The notes beneath the pieces were generated by a model. That model made no database searches. It was given only the letters and a program-made list of their open reading frames with translations, and had not been told where the DNA came from. DNA of 64,000 nt from Tubulanus polymorphus. Taxonomy: Eukaryota; Nemertea; Palaeonemertea; Tubulaniformes; Tubulanidae. Positions 31,081-40,395 of the stretch are shown here, one piece after another. The position numbers and the translations under genes are program-made. How positions within the stretch are numbered: the first letter of the stretch is position 1; each line of letters opens with the position of its first letter. The DNA is taken from NCBI RefSeq assembly GCF_964204645.1, contig NC_134028.1:8287001-8351000 (forward strand), written 5' to 3'.

Positions 31081-32558
31081 TATTTTCATTGAATTTGAGT
31101 TGGGTTGAGTACATTTGCTCTCCGAAAGATGTTGCCTTTGAATGAGTGCTGGCATTAAAAAGGATGGCGTTATAACGGACTTAGACTTTATATTTATATC
31201 TCGAAATACGATTACCAAGTTAAAGTAACCTCCGTTGAAGTTGAACATCTGCTGTTAATTATCACCCGGAGGAGGTATCCCATATTTCTTGCTGAATTTT
31301 AAGATGGATATGAGGTTAAGATTGATGAATCGGATTATATAGAATTGTACCAGAAAAAAATTCCTTTTTCGTTCGTTAGAAAGTAATTCGGTAATGTAAA
31401 ACATTAGTTAATCAATGATCAAGGTAAGCATTCCTGTTTCATTATAAATATTCATTTTCATCTGACACGTTAGGATTATTATTATCATTATAATTATTAT
31501 TATTTCATTATTATTATTACATAATTAATTCATAAGTGAAATACATAAGTAGCGAATGGGCATTGTAAATTGTATCAGAGACTTTGTAGAATTGTTGCAC
31601 AATTTCATAGGTTGTACAGAAGTCAAATATTGTTTAACGTTTCTATTAACCAGACTTTGTTTTTAAATAAATGAAAAATTGAAAGGTCTGTGAATTTCTT
31701 GACTATCTTTAATTTTATTTTCTATTGTGCTGCTGATACTACAAGACTGATCTGATCCAAAGAGGACTAGCGAAAATATAATACACTCCTCACTGATGAA
31801 TTCCAAAGCCAAATTGTCGCACATTTTTTAACAGATAACAATATGACAATAAATTGCGAAACTGTTTCAATGCAATTACAAGAAGCTAATGTAATGTACC
31901 ATTCTATTTGTTCTACATATATTAGCCTCCATTTCTCTAGACCGAGCTGGATGCATAATGAAATATTCATTTACTGGTATCTAAAATGCCCCTGCCAGTG
32001 AAAGCCCATCTTGGCCCTGTAACCAAATAACAACTTAAAAAGTACCGGTTTAATGTGAGTCTATACACAAGATTGCTAGGTTGATTTTTGTGGGTGCATC
32101 TGGTTGCGGACTCGGCCCAATTTCGGTGAATCGGGTCAAAATCGATTTTAAGCTTTTGTCAAACTGGACACTATCGATGCTACACTTTCACTTATAGTAA
32201 ATATCTTTTTCTAGGGTTTAAGTCAGAAAATATCCTTTTTTTCTATAGTTTATGATTTCCCGAATACCGGTAAATATAGTTTCGGTTTATGGTGGTGAGT
32301 GGACTGTGGTAAGTGAGGTACAATAATTTTGTCTAACTATAAGTGCCATATTATGGCTGAAGGAAAAGTAAAACTTGAAAGTGGTAGACTGGCGAATATA
32401 TTCTGATATATGATTGTAAAATCTTAATAAAAACCACACCTTAATAAAGGTGATTGTCACTACATAATAATGAAAGCCAAAAATTACCAGTAATGTACGT
32501 CTTAATCAGAATTTTAAGGGTTGTATATATCAACGTTTCGGTTAATCGGTGTTTGACG

Positions 32559-32810
32559 ATGGGAATTTTTCAAGATGGTCGCCTCCACGATTTGCTGAAA
32601 AATCTGTTCATCGAATTGCGAGAAAACCCCGCACCACCGAGCCTGTACAGGCAGCTGATTGATAAAATGAATAAACCAGAAGTAGTAGCACGAATTGCGT
32701 CGACGCTCGTCGGTCTGACGGTATCTTTTGCCGTCACGTATTGCGGTGTTAAATGGTTGGCAAACGCCTTGGATCCGACCAAACAAGAAAAACAGGAGGC
32801 CCATAAACGG
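32559..32810 (+). CDS. ATAD1: ATAD1 exon 1: N-terminus and membrane anchor (start uncertain)
   Basis: Frame open from about 32454. ATG 32559 gives [16 protein letters not shown] 32667 gives [12 protein letters not shown], which aligns with the start of the human protein shortly before its EVVG. A short out-of-frame ATG (ATGGTCGCC, just after 32559) would precede the inner start. The exon ends [13 protein letters not shown] at donor gtaatt. The 3' half is certain, the 5' limit is not. Confidence 0.75.
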
Positions 32811-35800
32811 GTAATTTCTCTCAGTACTAATCGTAATGATTTCATTCTCTATTATTCTGTATAGTCTGATTCCGGTCTAACTGCAGTTTGGGTCACCGTT
32901 CCACTATCCCGGTCCACTGTGTGGCGTTAGTGTTAATAAGATACAGTTTGAGTTGTTATGGTTACAATTGGCCGGGACACATAAACTGCAGTCGCTCCGG
33001 CGTACTGATGCGTACTTTCGTTATTCATCATACATGGTTATTGTGTATCTTCTCGTCTAAAATCACTAAAATTAGGCCTAATGATGGCCCCGGCCCACCT
33101 GGCACTTCGACTTTTGAGTCTCCGATATGGAGCCTGTTGCAGTTTCTTCTTTAACTCAGGTCTTAACTTATTTTTTTCAGGCAGAAGAAATTCTCAAAAG
33201 AATTGGTCTCAAAAATGTCAAGGTAATTAATTTCCAGCAAGTCTTTACTACTACAACTTTCTCAGTGCCGAAAACCTATGAGGAACATTTTTCCCTTAGA
33301 ACCAGAATTTTGTAATTTTAGTTCAACAATATTTGTTCATTATTAACCAGTTCATCATATCATTTTTGCACCAATCAGCCTACTGGGTACAGAGGCCTAA
33401 TTATATTGATTTGCGTATGTATATGCCTAGAAGGTGCTAATTGACTGAATTGATCGTGAAAATCGGAAATTACTGACTTAAGGGACAGTGAGACAGAGTG
33501 ATGCCATAACTTCAAGTTGTGGGCTGTGATGCCACTTATGAGGGCCAGGTTCGTTGGCAAAAGAATAAAGAGAAAGCGGGGAACATGTCTTTACTATTTC
33601 AGCATCATAGGATAACTAACTTTGTATTCTCACAAACTACACTAAAAGAGTACATATGGCCAAAACATGATAATTACAAAGATCCATTATCTTGACAGCT
33701 ATAAAGAATATTTCAGCTGTTGCCTACACAAGTCTCCCATATTCAGCACCCCACAGTGAATGTATTGCCCTTCAAACTAAATGCGTTCATTTTTTAGAGG
33801 TTTTAACTGTATTGTCAGATCCCGATAAACCGCTCAGATCGGTGCAGAATGATTTTGGCGGTATAGAGAGTATGGTGGTATATCAGGGGTGTTTTACTAT
33901 GTATTTGTACAGAGATTTAGTACATAAAAAAAAACCCGGCGGTAGGCGGGGGTGGAAGTATATGGCAGGGTGGTATATCGGGGATGTTTTACTATGTATT
34001 TGTATAGAGATGTACATTGAGAAAACCTGGCTGTAGGGGGGGATATATGGGAGGGCGGTATAACGGCATCTTCACCCGTCAAGGGATTCGAACCCACTCT
34101 GCTAAAGCCGTTCCCCGAACCCCTTGACCTCACGAGTCGGAGTCGTTACTAGCCGACCAGAATCAGGTCGGGCCAATCACAGCACTTGTTACAAACGACA
34201 TTAGGCATCTATGGAATTTCCTGGTAAATGGACCAATCAGCGAACACGTAGCGAATGCGGAAGTATAGTCGCGTGTTGATATATGATGTCATGCGCAACA
34301 GCGCCAGTAATAAAATCACGCTTCGTGAGGCCGGGGGGCTGGTGGAAGCGTGTTCGGGAGCGATACCGGACCCCTGGCAAGCGAGGATGTATAACGGGGG
34401 TTGACTGTATATTTGTTCTGAACGTTGTTTAATTGGTTTCTAGCTGACCGAGTACGAACTGTGTATCGCCGCGAATCTAGTCGACCCGCTCGCGATGGTC
34501 ACGTCGTGGGAAGACATCGGCGGCTTGGAAGAAACAATCGAAGATATTCAGGAGACGGTGATTTTACCGTTTAAACGTCGAGATTTATTCAGCGGTTCGT
34601 CTCTACTAACCGCTCCCAAAGGTCAGTTTGTGAGTCCATATTTTTTTTCAAATCTTGAATTTGGGAAAGTCATCCCGCTTATTTCTTTGATTGATTGGAT
34701 TCATACACTTATTTAGTGTGTCCATTAACAAACCTGCTACACCTGCCTGGAACAAAATTTGAAATTGAACCGTGGATATAATTTCATGGTTGATCGAATT
34801 TACATTTATTTCAATCTTTTGGTTAAAACAATCATATGAAAGAATCAGGAGAAATCAACCATCGATGTCCTGTTCATTGTACATTGTATGCTGGATCCAT
34901 ACTTGTCACGCAGTGGAATTTTCATTGAAAAACCACCCGTTAATGATTTCTATTGAGAGATCTAAATAGCATCCATGCGTCATTTTGACTTTAATTGTTG
35001 ATGAAAATTTGTGTTTTTGACTCTTACCTCTGGTTTAGTTTCGTCCATTATCAGGCCCACCTCGACGTAACTGAAATGTGTTCATGTTATTTTTCTAGGA
35101 GTTTTATTGTACGGTCCTCCTGGCTGCGGTAAAACAATGATAGCGAAGGCTTGTGCTAAGGCAGCAGGTACGTAACTATTACATCAGACTTGGTAAAACG
35201 ATTCTTCATTTAGATTAGCTGAATCTAGATTTTGATCTATGAAATGTGGACACTATTCAGTCAAGGTGTATACAATGTATGATATGCTAAGGGTTTTAGG
35301 GGAACTTTAGGCTGCTATTTCGATAAAGAATTTTTTATTGCGATAGTTATCAGACTAGTTTGAAAATATTCCGGTCAGATACCCAATTAAACGACTTTTA
35401 TATGAAGACGATGGAATTCCCTCTCAATTTTGATTAGCCGAACAAAAACTTAAAACAAAATCTGGATGAATTTGATCTCCATTGTGTAGATTTTAATGTA
35501 TATCTATTTAAGTAAGTTTTTGTAATGTGACATGTATATTTGTTATATAAATTTGGACAATTATACTTTAGGCCTATAGCTTAAGCCGTATTAGTAGCAA
35601 ACAGTGTCCTGATTCATCAGTGATACCGCAGTGATACTGCTTAGTCCATTAGCAAGCCATCCAATTCTTAGAGGCTGGTATTGAAATCCCTCATACAGGT
35701 GCACTAATATGTCAGCAAGCTGATGTTAAGAAATTCAGTGCTTGTCTTTCATGAATTTGAAATGAATAGTTCAATCATTGGAGCTGGTGACTAAAAAAAG

Positions 35801-38787
35801 ACAATAAAAATGACCGTTCACGTCTTTATGAAGGAGTTTATTGTACGAATTACTAATCGCATTAACTTGATTTCAGGAGCAAGATTTATAAATCTGCAGG
35901 TCACAACATTAGTTGATAAATGGTACGGCGAATCTCAGAAAAGAGCAGAAGCAGTGTTCTCTTTAGTAAGTCGTTTATTGCCAGCCTTCGACGCTCGCTC
36001 TTTATCAAGTCCAGTAGTAGACGACACTTAATCCAAACTGTCCATTTGTATCCAATGAAATGAAGCCGGTCTATGTAAAGATGAAGGATGAATGTATGGC
36101 TAGAGTGAAATGAACTTTGTTTCGCTTAATCGTCTGGGTCACTTTTGTAAACTGCAATGAAAATCAGTTCATTTCTACAACTGCCGGGTTTGTTACTGTA
36201 AACTTGATCATATAACTTTGAAAAAAAAAGTTATGTACAGGGTAGATAGGCCGCCAGCCGGGTCAACTTTTAAGTTCAGCTGAAATGAGAAACAAGGGTA
36301 AATTTTTTTGCCTATTGTATGGATTCAGGCAGCTGACTTACCGTTTAATGTTGTTTAATTTTTCAGGCAGTCAAACTTCAGCCTACTATAATATTTATCG
36401 ATGAGATAGGTACGTAAATGGTTTCCATTAGAATGTTCCCATTTTCCATGCCGAGGTCGTATCACCGGATCAGTTGCTATCGCTAGTTCGTTGCACGATT
36501 TCATCGAAAACGTATTTCTTATCGCAGATTCGTTTTTACGCGTGCGTAGTTCCGGAGACCACGAGTCGACGGCGATGATGAAAACGCAGTTCATGAGTTT
36601 CTGGGACGGATTGATCACCGATCCGAAATGTCAGATAATGATCATCGGAGCGACAAATCGACCGCAGGACGTCGACGCGGCGATATTGCGCAGAATGCCC
36701 AGTATGTTCCATATAGGATTACCGGTACGTTGAAATCTACAAATAGATAAACGAATAACTTAGCGCTCTGGATCCAGTTCCACAGTTGTTAGTTAGAGTT
36801 AAGATTAGTTCATTTTCACCTCTTACCAACTTTTGAGCAACTGGCCCCCTGATGGCTGTACTGCCTAGGACGGTAACGAAATAGGCCCGTAGCGTGACTG
36901 ATTTTATGGGCAGTTTGTTGTCCTTAAAACGCAGACCTTTTTTGGTAGACGATTTTGAAATGGCGCTAAAAGGTAAAATTGTTGCGTTTAGATGGCAAAT
37001 TTAAGCTCACAATTCCTATGGAGTTCAATGCCAGTCCCAAGTAACTGTAGGTCTATAAGATTAGTAGTACAGAGAGTACAAACCTGGGATTTTATTCTGC
37101 AACTTTTCAAAAGCAGACCATCTCCGCATTTTTGTCTTATCCCACCCCCCCCCCCCCATCCTCTTAACTTGAAGGGTCTTCGAATGGTGAGTTTTGACCA
37201 GTTCACAAAGTGGGGACTGTATGAATGTCTGTATATCATTGCTTCTCATTTCTACTTCAGACGAAAGAACAAAGAGAACAGATTTTAAAGCTTATCTTAG
37301 AAAAAGAAGATGTAAGTTATTGTGTCATTGGAGGGCGTATAAAACTTATTCGAAATTTATCTCATCTCCTTAGATGCTTATCTTATTTACGAATGTGTTT
37401 TTAGGTCGAGCCGAATTTGTCTATGCTAGAGATATCGGATAAAACGGAAGGATTTTCAGGAAGTGATTTACGCGAATTGTGTCGCGCCGCAGCTATTTAC
37501 CGAGTACGAGAATTCATGAGAAGTGAAAGTCTTCGTAGCCTGTCGGATGAGGCTATCGAACAAGCTAGGTAAGCGTATTAAGGGTGCTGAATCTTATCAG
37601 AGAAAATAACGAACTGTTCGAGTAGTGGGATAAATAGCCTATTGGAGTTTCTGTGATTTAGAAATAATTTTCACGTAGTTCAATTAGAAAGTCACCCTAC
37701 CCGGCGGGGATTCGAATCTTAGGCCATACAAAGAAATACCCTAGTTTCTCGAGAAAGTAAAATGCCGCCCGCGTCATGAAAAAAGTCCCTAATAAAAATT
37801 TAAAACACAAATGTGCTCGCCCGCGTCGGCAAAGCATCAATCGTCTTCTTTTTATAAAAATTAAAACCAACTCGTCCGCATAGCTGTATAGCATACGGCA
37901 GTGGTTTTTTTCTGCTGGCTTTTATATGCTCATCCTCCACGTACTGGTAATCCACATTTACGATCACAAAAACAGCGCCAGGTTCGTTTCCTTTTACTTA
38001 ATTTCGAGGAAGCGTGAAACTACAAAAATGATTGGCTAAGTTTCGATTAAATGAGTCGATAGAGCTTGATTTTATATAAAAAAAGTTCCCTCCCGCGTCT
38101 GTTCTATAAGTGTCAGGTTGAGCTTTTTATTTCAACTTTTTTATTTAAAAAAAGTAATAGAAATAAAATCCCCCCGCCCTCGTCACTTTCCAGAAAAAAA
38201 TCTGATGAGAAACTAGGGTATTTCTTGTGTGGCCTTATGGCATCGCTAGACCCTGCCACACTAGACCAGGTGCGCAGGTTTGCCACAAGAAAACTTGCGG
38301 CAAATCAGATTTTCTGTTGTATCATTGCCGAGGCGAATTTCACAATCGGCTAATAGTGACGTCATCTAAGCTGTGCATGAGACGCGTGAGAAGATCAAAC
38401 ATGCTTGTTCCTGTGTTTCCCGCGACGTGTTGGGCTTTAGAAACATTAATATTTACCTTCGCCAACTCGACAAGCTAGATGAAGGACGATTTAGGAGAAA
38501 ATTTGATGGATGTGCATCAGAGGAATTGCCACCATTTAATTACATATAGGGCAGCTTGGGCTAGCCCCCATTTTCCACTTCATTACCAGAAAAATTCTTT
38601 GTAACCTTGTTAAAAGTGTTCTTTTGTCAAATTGACTAATCGATATATTTTAATGATTATTTTCAGTTCCAACGACACGCAGCAACTTCGACCGATCTTG
38701 AAAAAAGATATACTCAGCGCCGTGAAGAAAATGCGAACTACCAATCATATATCTCAGAGACTTCTAAATCTTCCCGATCTTGACTAG
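32559..38787 (+). CDS. ATAD1: ATAD1/Msp1: outer-membrane AAA+ protein extractase
   Basis: Ten exons: 32559-32810, 33181-33222, 34444-34621, 35099-35167, 35877-35965, 36367-36409, 36528-36724, 37261-37311, 37405-37568, 38667-38787. ATAD1/Msp1 is a hexameric ATPase anchored in the mitochondrial outer and peroxisomal membranes that pulls out mistargeted tail-anchored proteins; in mammals it also acts on AMPA receptors. From ATG 32559 the protein has 401 residues: transmembrane segment [19 protein letters not shown] (about 59-77), Walker A GPPGCGKT (163-170), pore-loop region KWYGES, Walker B IIFIDEID (218-225) with Glu223, sensor-1 GATNRP (265-270), arginine-finger region AAILRRMP and second-region-of-homology features. 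From ATG 32667 it would have 365 residues, nearer human ATAD1 (361). The start is therefore unsettled. The tail LDLPDLD-like end (LLNLPDLD) is not conserved with vertebrates. Confidence 0.95.
33181..33222 (+). CDS. ATAD1: ATAD1 exon 2 (42 bp)
   Basis: Micro-exon encoding [14 protein letters not shown], matching human AEKLMKQIGVKNVK. Acceptor tttttcag, donor gtaatt, phase 0 at both ends. Confidence 0.93.
33874..34060 (+). repeat. Tandem repeat, two 95-bp units plus partial
   Basis: GGTGGTATATC at 33874 and 33969 starts two similar units sharing TTTTACTATGTATTTGTA and AGAGAT; a third start, GGCGGTATAAC, follows at 34054. The units differ at many positions and so are older than the 169-bp duplication in PTEN intron 1. 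Confidence 0.75.
34060..34200 (-). mobile_element. Possible tRNA-derived SINE fragment
   Basis: Read on the - strand it has GGGTTCGAATCCC, a B-box match, in a segment with GCTTTAGCAGAGTGG before it. No convincing A box at the right distance was found, so a tRNA gene is not supported. A SINE remnant or chance match are both possible. Confidence 0.3.
34444..34621 (+). CDS. ATAD1: ATAD1 exon 3: start of AAA+ domain
   Basis: Encodes [19 protein letters not shown], then the AAA-entry motif [20 protein letters not shown] and LLTAPK, ending one base into Gly. Matches human LSEYEMSIAAHLVDPLNMHV. Acceptor tttctag; donor gtcagt is acceptable but not optimal. Confidence 0.94.
35099..35167 (+). CDS. ATAD1: ATAD1 exon 4: Walker A
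   Basis: 69 bases encoding [20 protein letters not shown] plus KAA and one base of Gly. Binds ATP phosphates. Acceptor ttctag, donor gtacgt. Confidence 0.95.
35168..35876 (+). other. ATAD1 intron 4
   Basis: 0.7 kb of A/T-rich sequence with no coding or repeat that I recognise. Confidence 0.5.
35877..35965 (+). CDS. ATAD1: ATAD1 exon 5: pore-loop region
   Basis: Encodes [20 protein letters not shown] and [16 protein letters not shown] carries the pore-loop aromatic that grips substrate in this family. Acceptor tttcag, donor gtaagt. Confidence 0.94.
36150..36325 (-). repeat. 200-bp dispersed repeat family, copy 5
   Basis: Read on the - strand: TTTCTCATTTCAGCTGAAC, GTTGACCCGGCTGGCGGCC, CTACCCTGTACATAAC and GAACTGATTTTCATTGC. 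Located in ATAD1 intron 5, just upstream of exon 6. Confidence 0.6.
36367..36409 (+). CDS. ATAD1: ATAD1 exon 6 (43 bp): Walker B
   Basis: Encodes [14 protein letters not shown] plus one base; the Asp after DEI is split by the next intron. Glu of DE is the ATP-hydrolysis residue. Acceptor tttcag, donor gtacgt. Confidence 0.94.
36528..36724 (+). CDS. ATAD1: ATAD1 exon 7: sensor 1 and arginine finger
   Basis: Encodes [48 protein letters not shown] and FHIGLP. The two Arg in ILRRMP are the trans-acting arginine-finger pair. The exon is GC-richer than its surroundings. Acceptor atcgcag, donor gtacgt. Confidence 0.95.
36768..36851. mobile_element. Short inverted-repeat element, GGGGCCAGTTGCTCAAA family, copy 3
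   Basis: CTGGATCCAGTTCCACAGTT at the left and CTTTTGAGCAACTGGCCCCC at the right; imperfect inverted ends. It sits 44 bp after the exon 7 donor. Confidence 0.5.
37261..37311 (+). CDS. ATAD1: ATAD1 exon 8 (51 bp)
   Basis: Encodes [17 protein letters not shown], matching human LKQREAILKLILKNEN. Acceptor acttcag follows a run of 13 C (37145-37157) about 100 bp upstream; donor gtaagt. Confidence 0.94.
37405..37568 (+). CDS. ATAD1: ATAD1 exon 9: AAA+ lid
   Basis: Encodes [20 protein letters not shown], then [18 protein letters not shown] (sensor-2/lid helices) and [10 protein letters not shown] plus two bases. GFSGSDL is the conserved lid motif. Acceptor ttttag, donor gtaagc. Confidence 0.94.
37720..38237. 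mobile_element. 518-bp element with about 31-bp inverted ends in ATAD1 intron 9
   Basis: The left end 37720-37750 carries AGAAATACCCTAGTTTCTC; the right end 38207-38237 carries its inverse GAGAAACTAGGGTATTTCT. The outer parts TTAGGCCATACA and TGTGTGGCCTTA also pair. The interior has GCCCGCGTC-type blocks near both ends. No transposase frame, so non-autonomous. Confidence 0.75.
38225..38440. repeat. Dispersed repeat with conserved hairpin, copy 3
   Basis: Shares CACACTAGACCAGGTGCG, GCAAATCAGATT and GTGACGTCATCTA with the copy at 17080-17340. Its hairpin TTGCCACAAG-AAAA-CTTGCGGCAA (38280-38303) has 9 of 10 pairs. It partly overlaps the right end of the TIR element at 37720-38237. Confidence 0.5.
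38667..38787 (+). CDS. ATAD1: ATAD1 exon 10: C-terminal helix and stop
   Basis: Encodes [20 protein letters not shown], then [20 protein letters not shown] and TAG at 38785-38787. The RPI...L..A..KM pattern matches the C-terminal helix of ATAD1. Acceptor tttcag. Confidence 0.94.
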
Positions 38788-40119
38788 TCAAAATTCTGCC
38801 TGATTGTGTATATATGTGAATAGAATGATACCTCTCGAAGGCTGAAATTCATCTGGGGCAGGGTTGGGGAATAAAACCACGTTGTCGGTTAAGAGATACG
38901 AGGATGATATTCCCGTCAAAAGAATGTTTTACCTGTACTGTCATAATAGTCAAGTTGCTTAAGAGAACTGGCACCGGCCATAAATGACTTTGAAAGTATA
39001 TCTAGGCCCAGCCTCGCGCGCATCAACCCTCCTGTTAGGTTTGTGCCATGAATAGATTAAATTTTTCCCTTAGAGAAAATGTCGCAGATTTATGAAAAAA
39101 AAATTCCTGTACCCCAGTGCCAGAGCAGTGGCGGGGTAAGATCCCTTGGTTGACCCCTAGGCAGCGTTGGGACTATGATACTCTCAAATTTGTTCATGGC
39201 AGGTGTTAGGCAGCTATAGGAACTTAGGTATTATGTCAGCGCAGGTAAGCATTTTAAGGTTATACAATTTTTCAATAGAAAAGTTAAATTTTTTCCAAAA
39301 AGATTTCCTTCACTTATTCAGTGAATTTTTGTGTAAACTGCTATAATTTCAACGACATAGCAGTATCATCTTTCGCATAATTTGTCAGTTAATTTGAACT
39401 CAATGCTCCACTACTTTGCATTTGAACTGCAGAAACGGAGTCTTTGATTGACTTTATTGTCGGATAGCTCTAATGGTGCGGTGAATTTTAGAAATAATAT
39501 GCAATTTGTTGAGATTGTAGTAGAGATGAATGTCGTCTGTAACATAACTTCGGATCATGTTTAAATGGTAATGTACTGTAGCTATCGACCTGAATCCACC
39601 TCCTCGTGCTAAGAGCCTTTGAAAGTTGTGACTTGGGTCAGTTTCTATGTATAGATATTAATCAGATAGAGTTTGTAGATGGATGTAAGAGTTTGTAGAT
39701 GGATGCATTTAGAAGGGAAAAAGTAACATTTATAATGGTTGTATTCAAAATGATGGTATGTTTTTTTTCATGCCTGTATTAAACAGGGGTGCCTGGCTCT
39801 GGGTGTACCCGGTTTCAAGCTAAAGAATGTCCTTCGTATATACTTGTTTCCAAATTGAATTCTTGATCCTCCTGACCAGCTTCCTTCATCTTAGTTATTT
39901 TAATCGCTGACAACTATACACATAGTTCACACTTAGCAAAACAAATTGATGAATGCCTGGAGGTGGTTTCAGGCGGCAGATTGTTATAAGTCTATTTATT
40001 CATTGTGTAGGTAAACCAAAAGGAAAATGGTTAACACGTCCGCTGCCGGCTACAAATGTGCTCGTACTTCCGGTTCTGTTACCTGTGCCACGACGAATGT
40101 ATTCGTAGCTGATTCTTTC
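38788..40119. other. ATAD1 3' flank
   Basis: Probable 3' UTR, then intergenic DNA without coding. A short direct duplication AGTTTGTAGATGGATG occurs twice near 39669-39703. Otherwise nothing recognised. Confidence 0.5.
38870..38875 (+). promoter_or_regulatory. Candidate ATAD1 poly(A) signal AATAAA
   Basis: AATAAA 83 bases after the ATAD1 stop, followed within 20-60 bases by GT-rich DNA (GTTGTCGGTT, TGTTTTACCTGT). This would give a short 3' UTR. Other, later signals are possible. Confidence 0.45.
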
Positions 40120-40244
40120 TAGTGGAACCTCGTTACAGCAAACTTCACAGGACCAGAAAATAAGCTCATTATAACCGATAGTTTATTATATCCAGTTAGA
40201 AATTAACTGCCGGTAGATTTTCTTACTTAAGCCAAATTCTGTAT
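40120..40244. mobile_element. Left part of a pogo/Tigger-like element split by the retrotransposon
   Basis: Starts AGTGGAACCTCGTTACAGCA and continues with ACTTCACAGGACCAGAAAAT, CATTATAACCGATAGTTTAT and ATATCCAGTTAG, the pattern of pogo/Tigger-type ends. It stops where the retrotransposon tail begins. The matching inverted end lies at 43990-44086. Confidence 0.7.
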
Positions 40245-40395
40245 TTCTTCTTTAGACTTCTTCTTCTTTAGAATAATGTGGAGGACCCATAGTTGGGTAT
40301 TGTCCCACAGCGTTTGACAGCGATGCTCGGACTGGATATCAGTTAGGTTAAAATTCAAATATGTACAGTTAAAACGGTGTAGGTTGTGTAGGCAT

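Larger units (their letters stand above)
27691..32558. other. PTEN 3' UTR and intergenic region to ATAD1
   Basis: No coding exon recognised in about 4.9 kb. Holds two copies of the 200-bp family (28425-28650, 30885-31080), a pogo-like fragment with GATATAACGAACTTTCGGTT (about 28715-28760), a long-arm inverted-repeat element (30130-30424) and a TTA-rich tract (31469-31525). ATTAAA at 27706 is too near the PTEN stop to be a convincing poly(A) signal. Confidence 0.55.
33223..34443 (+). other. ATAD1 intron 2
   Basis: Contains a 95-bp-period tandem repeat (33874-34060) and a tRNA-like/SINE-like segment on the - strand (about 34060-34200). Open frames here (33692-34036) follow the repeat and resemble no protein. 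Confidence 0.6.

Noticed and set aside
32514-32845. Two - strand frames opposite ATAD1 exon 1
   Set aside because: Antisense shadows of a real coding exon; no independent support.
33692-34036. 114-codon frame in ATAD1 intron 2
   Set aside because: Covers the 95-bp tandem repeat; [11 protein letters not shown] and MYIEK are the repeat unit read twice.
34070-34145. tRNA gene suggested by GGGTTCGAATCCC on the - strand
   Set aside because: B box only; no acceptable A box, acceptor stem or anticodon arm. Kept only as a low-confidence SINE fragment.
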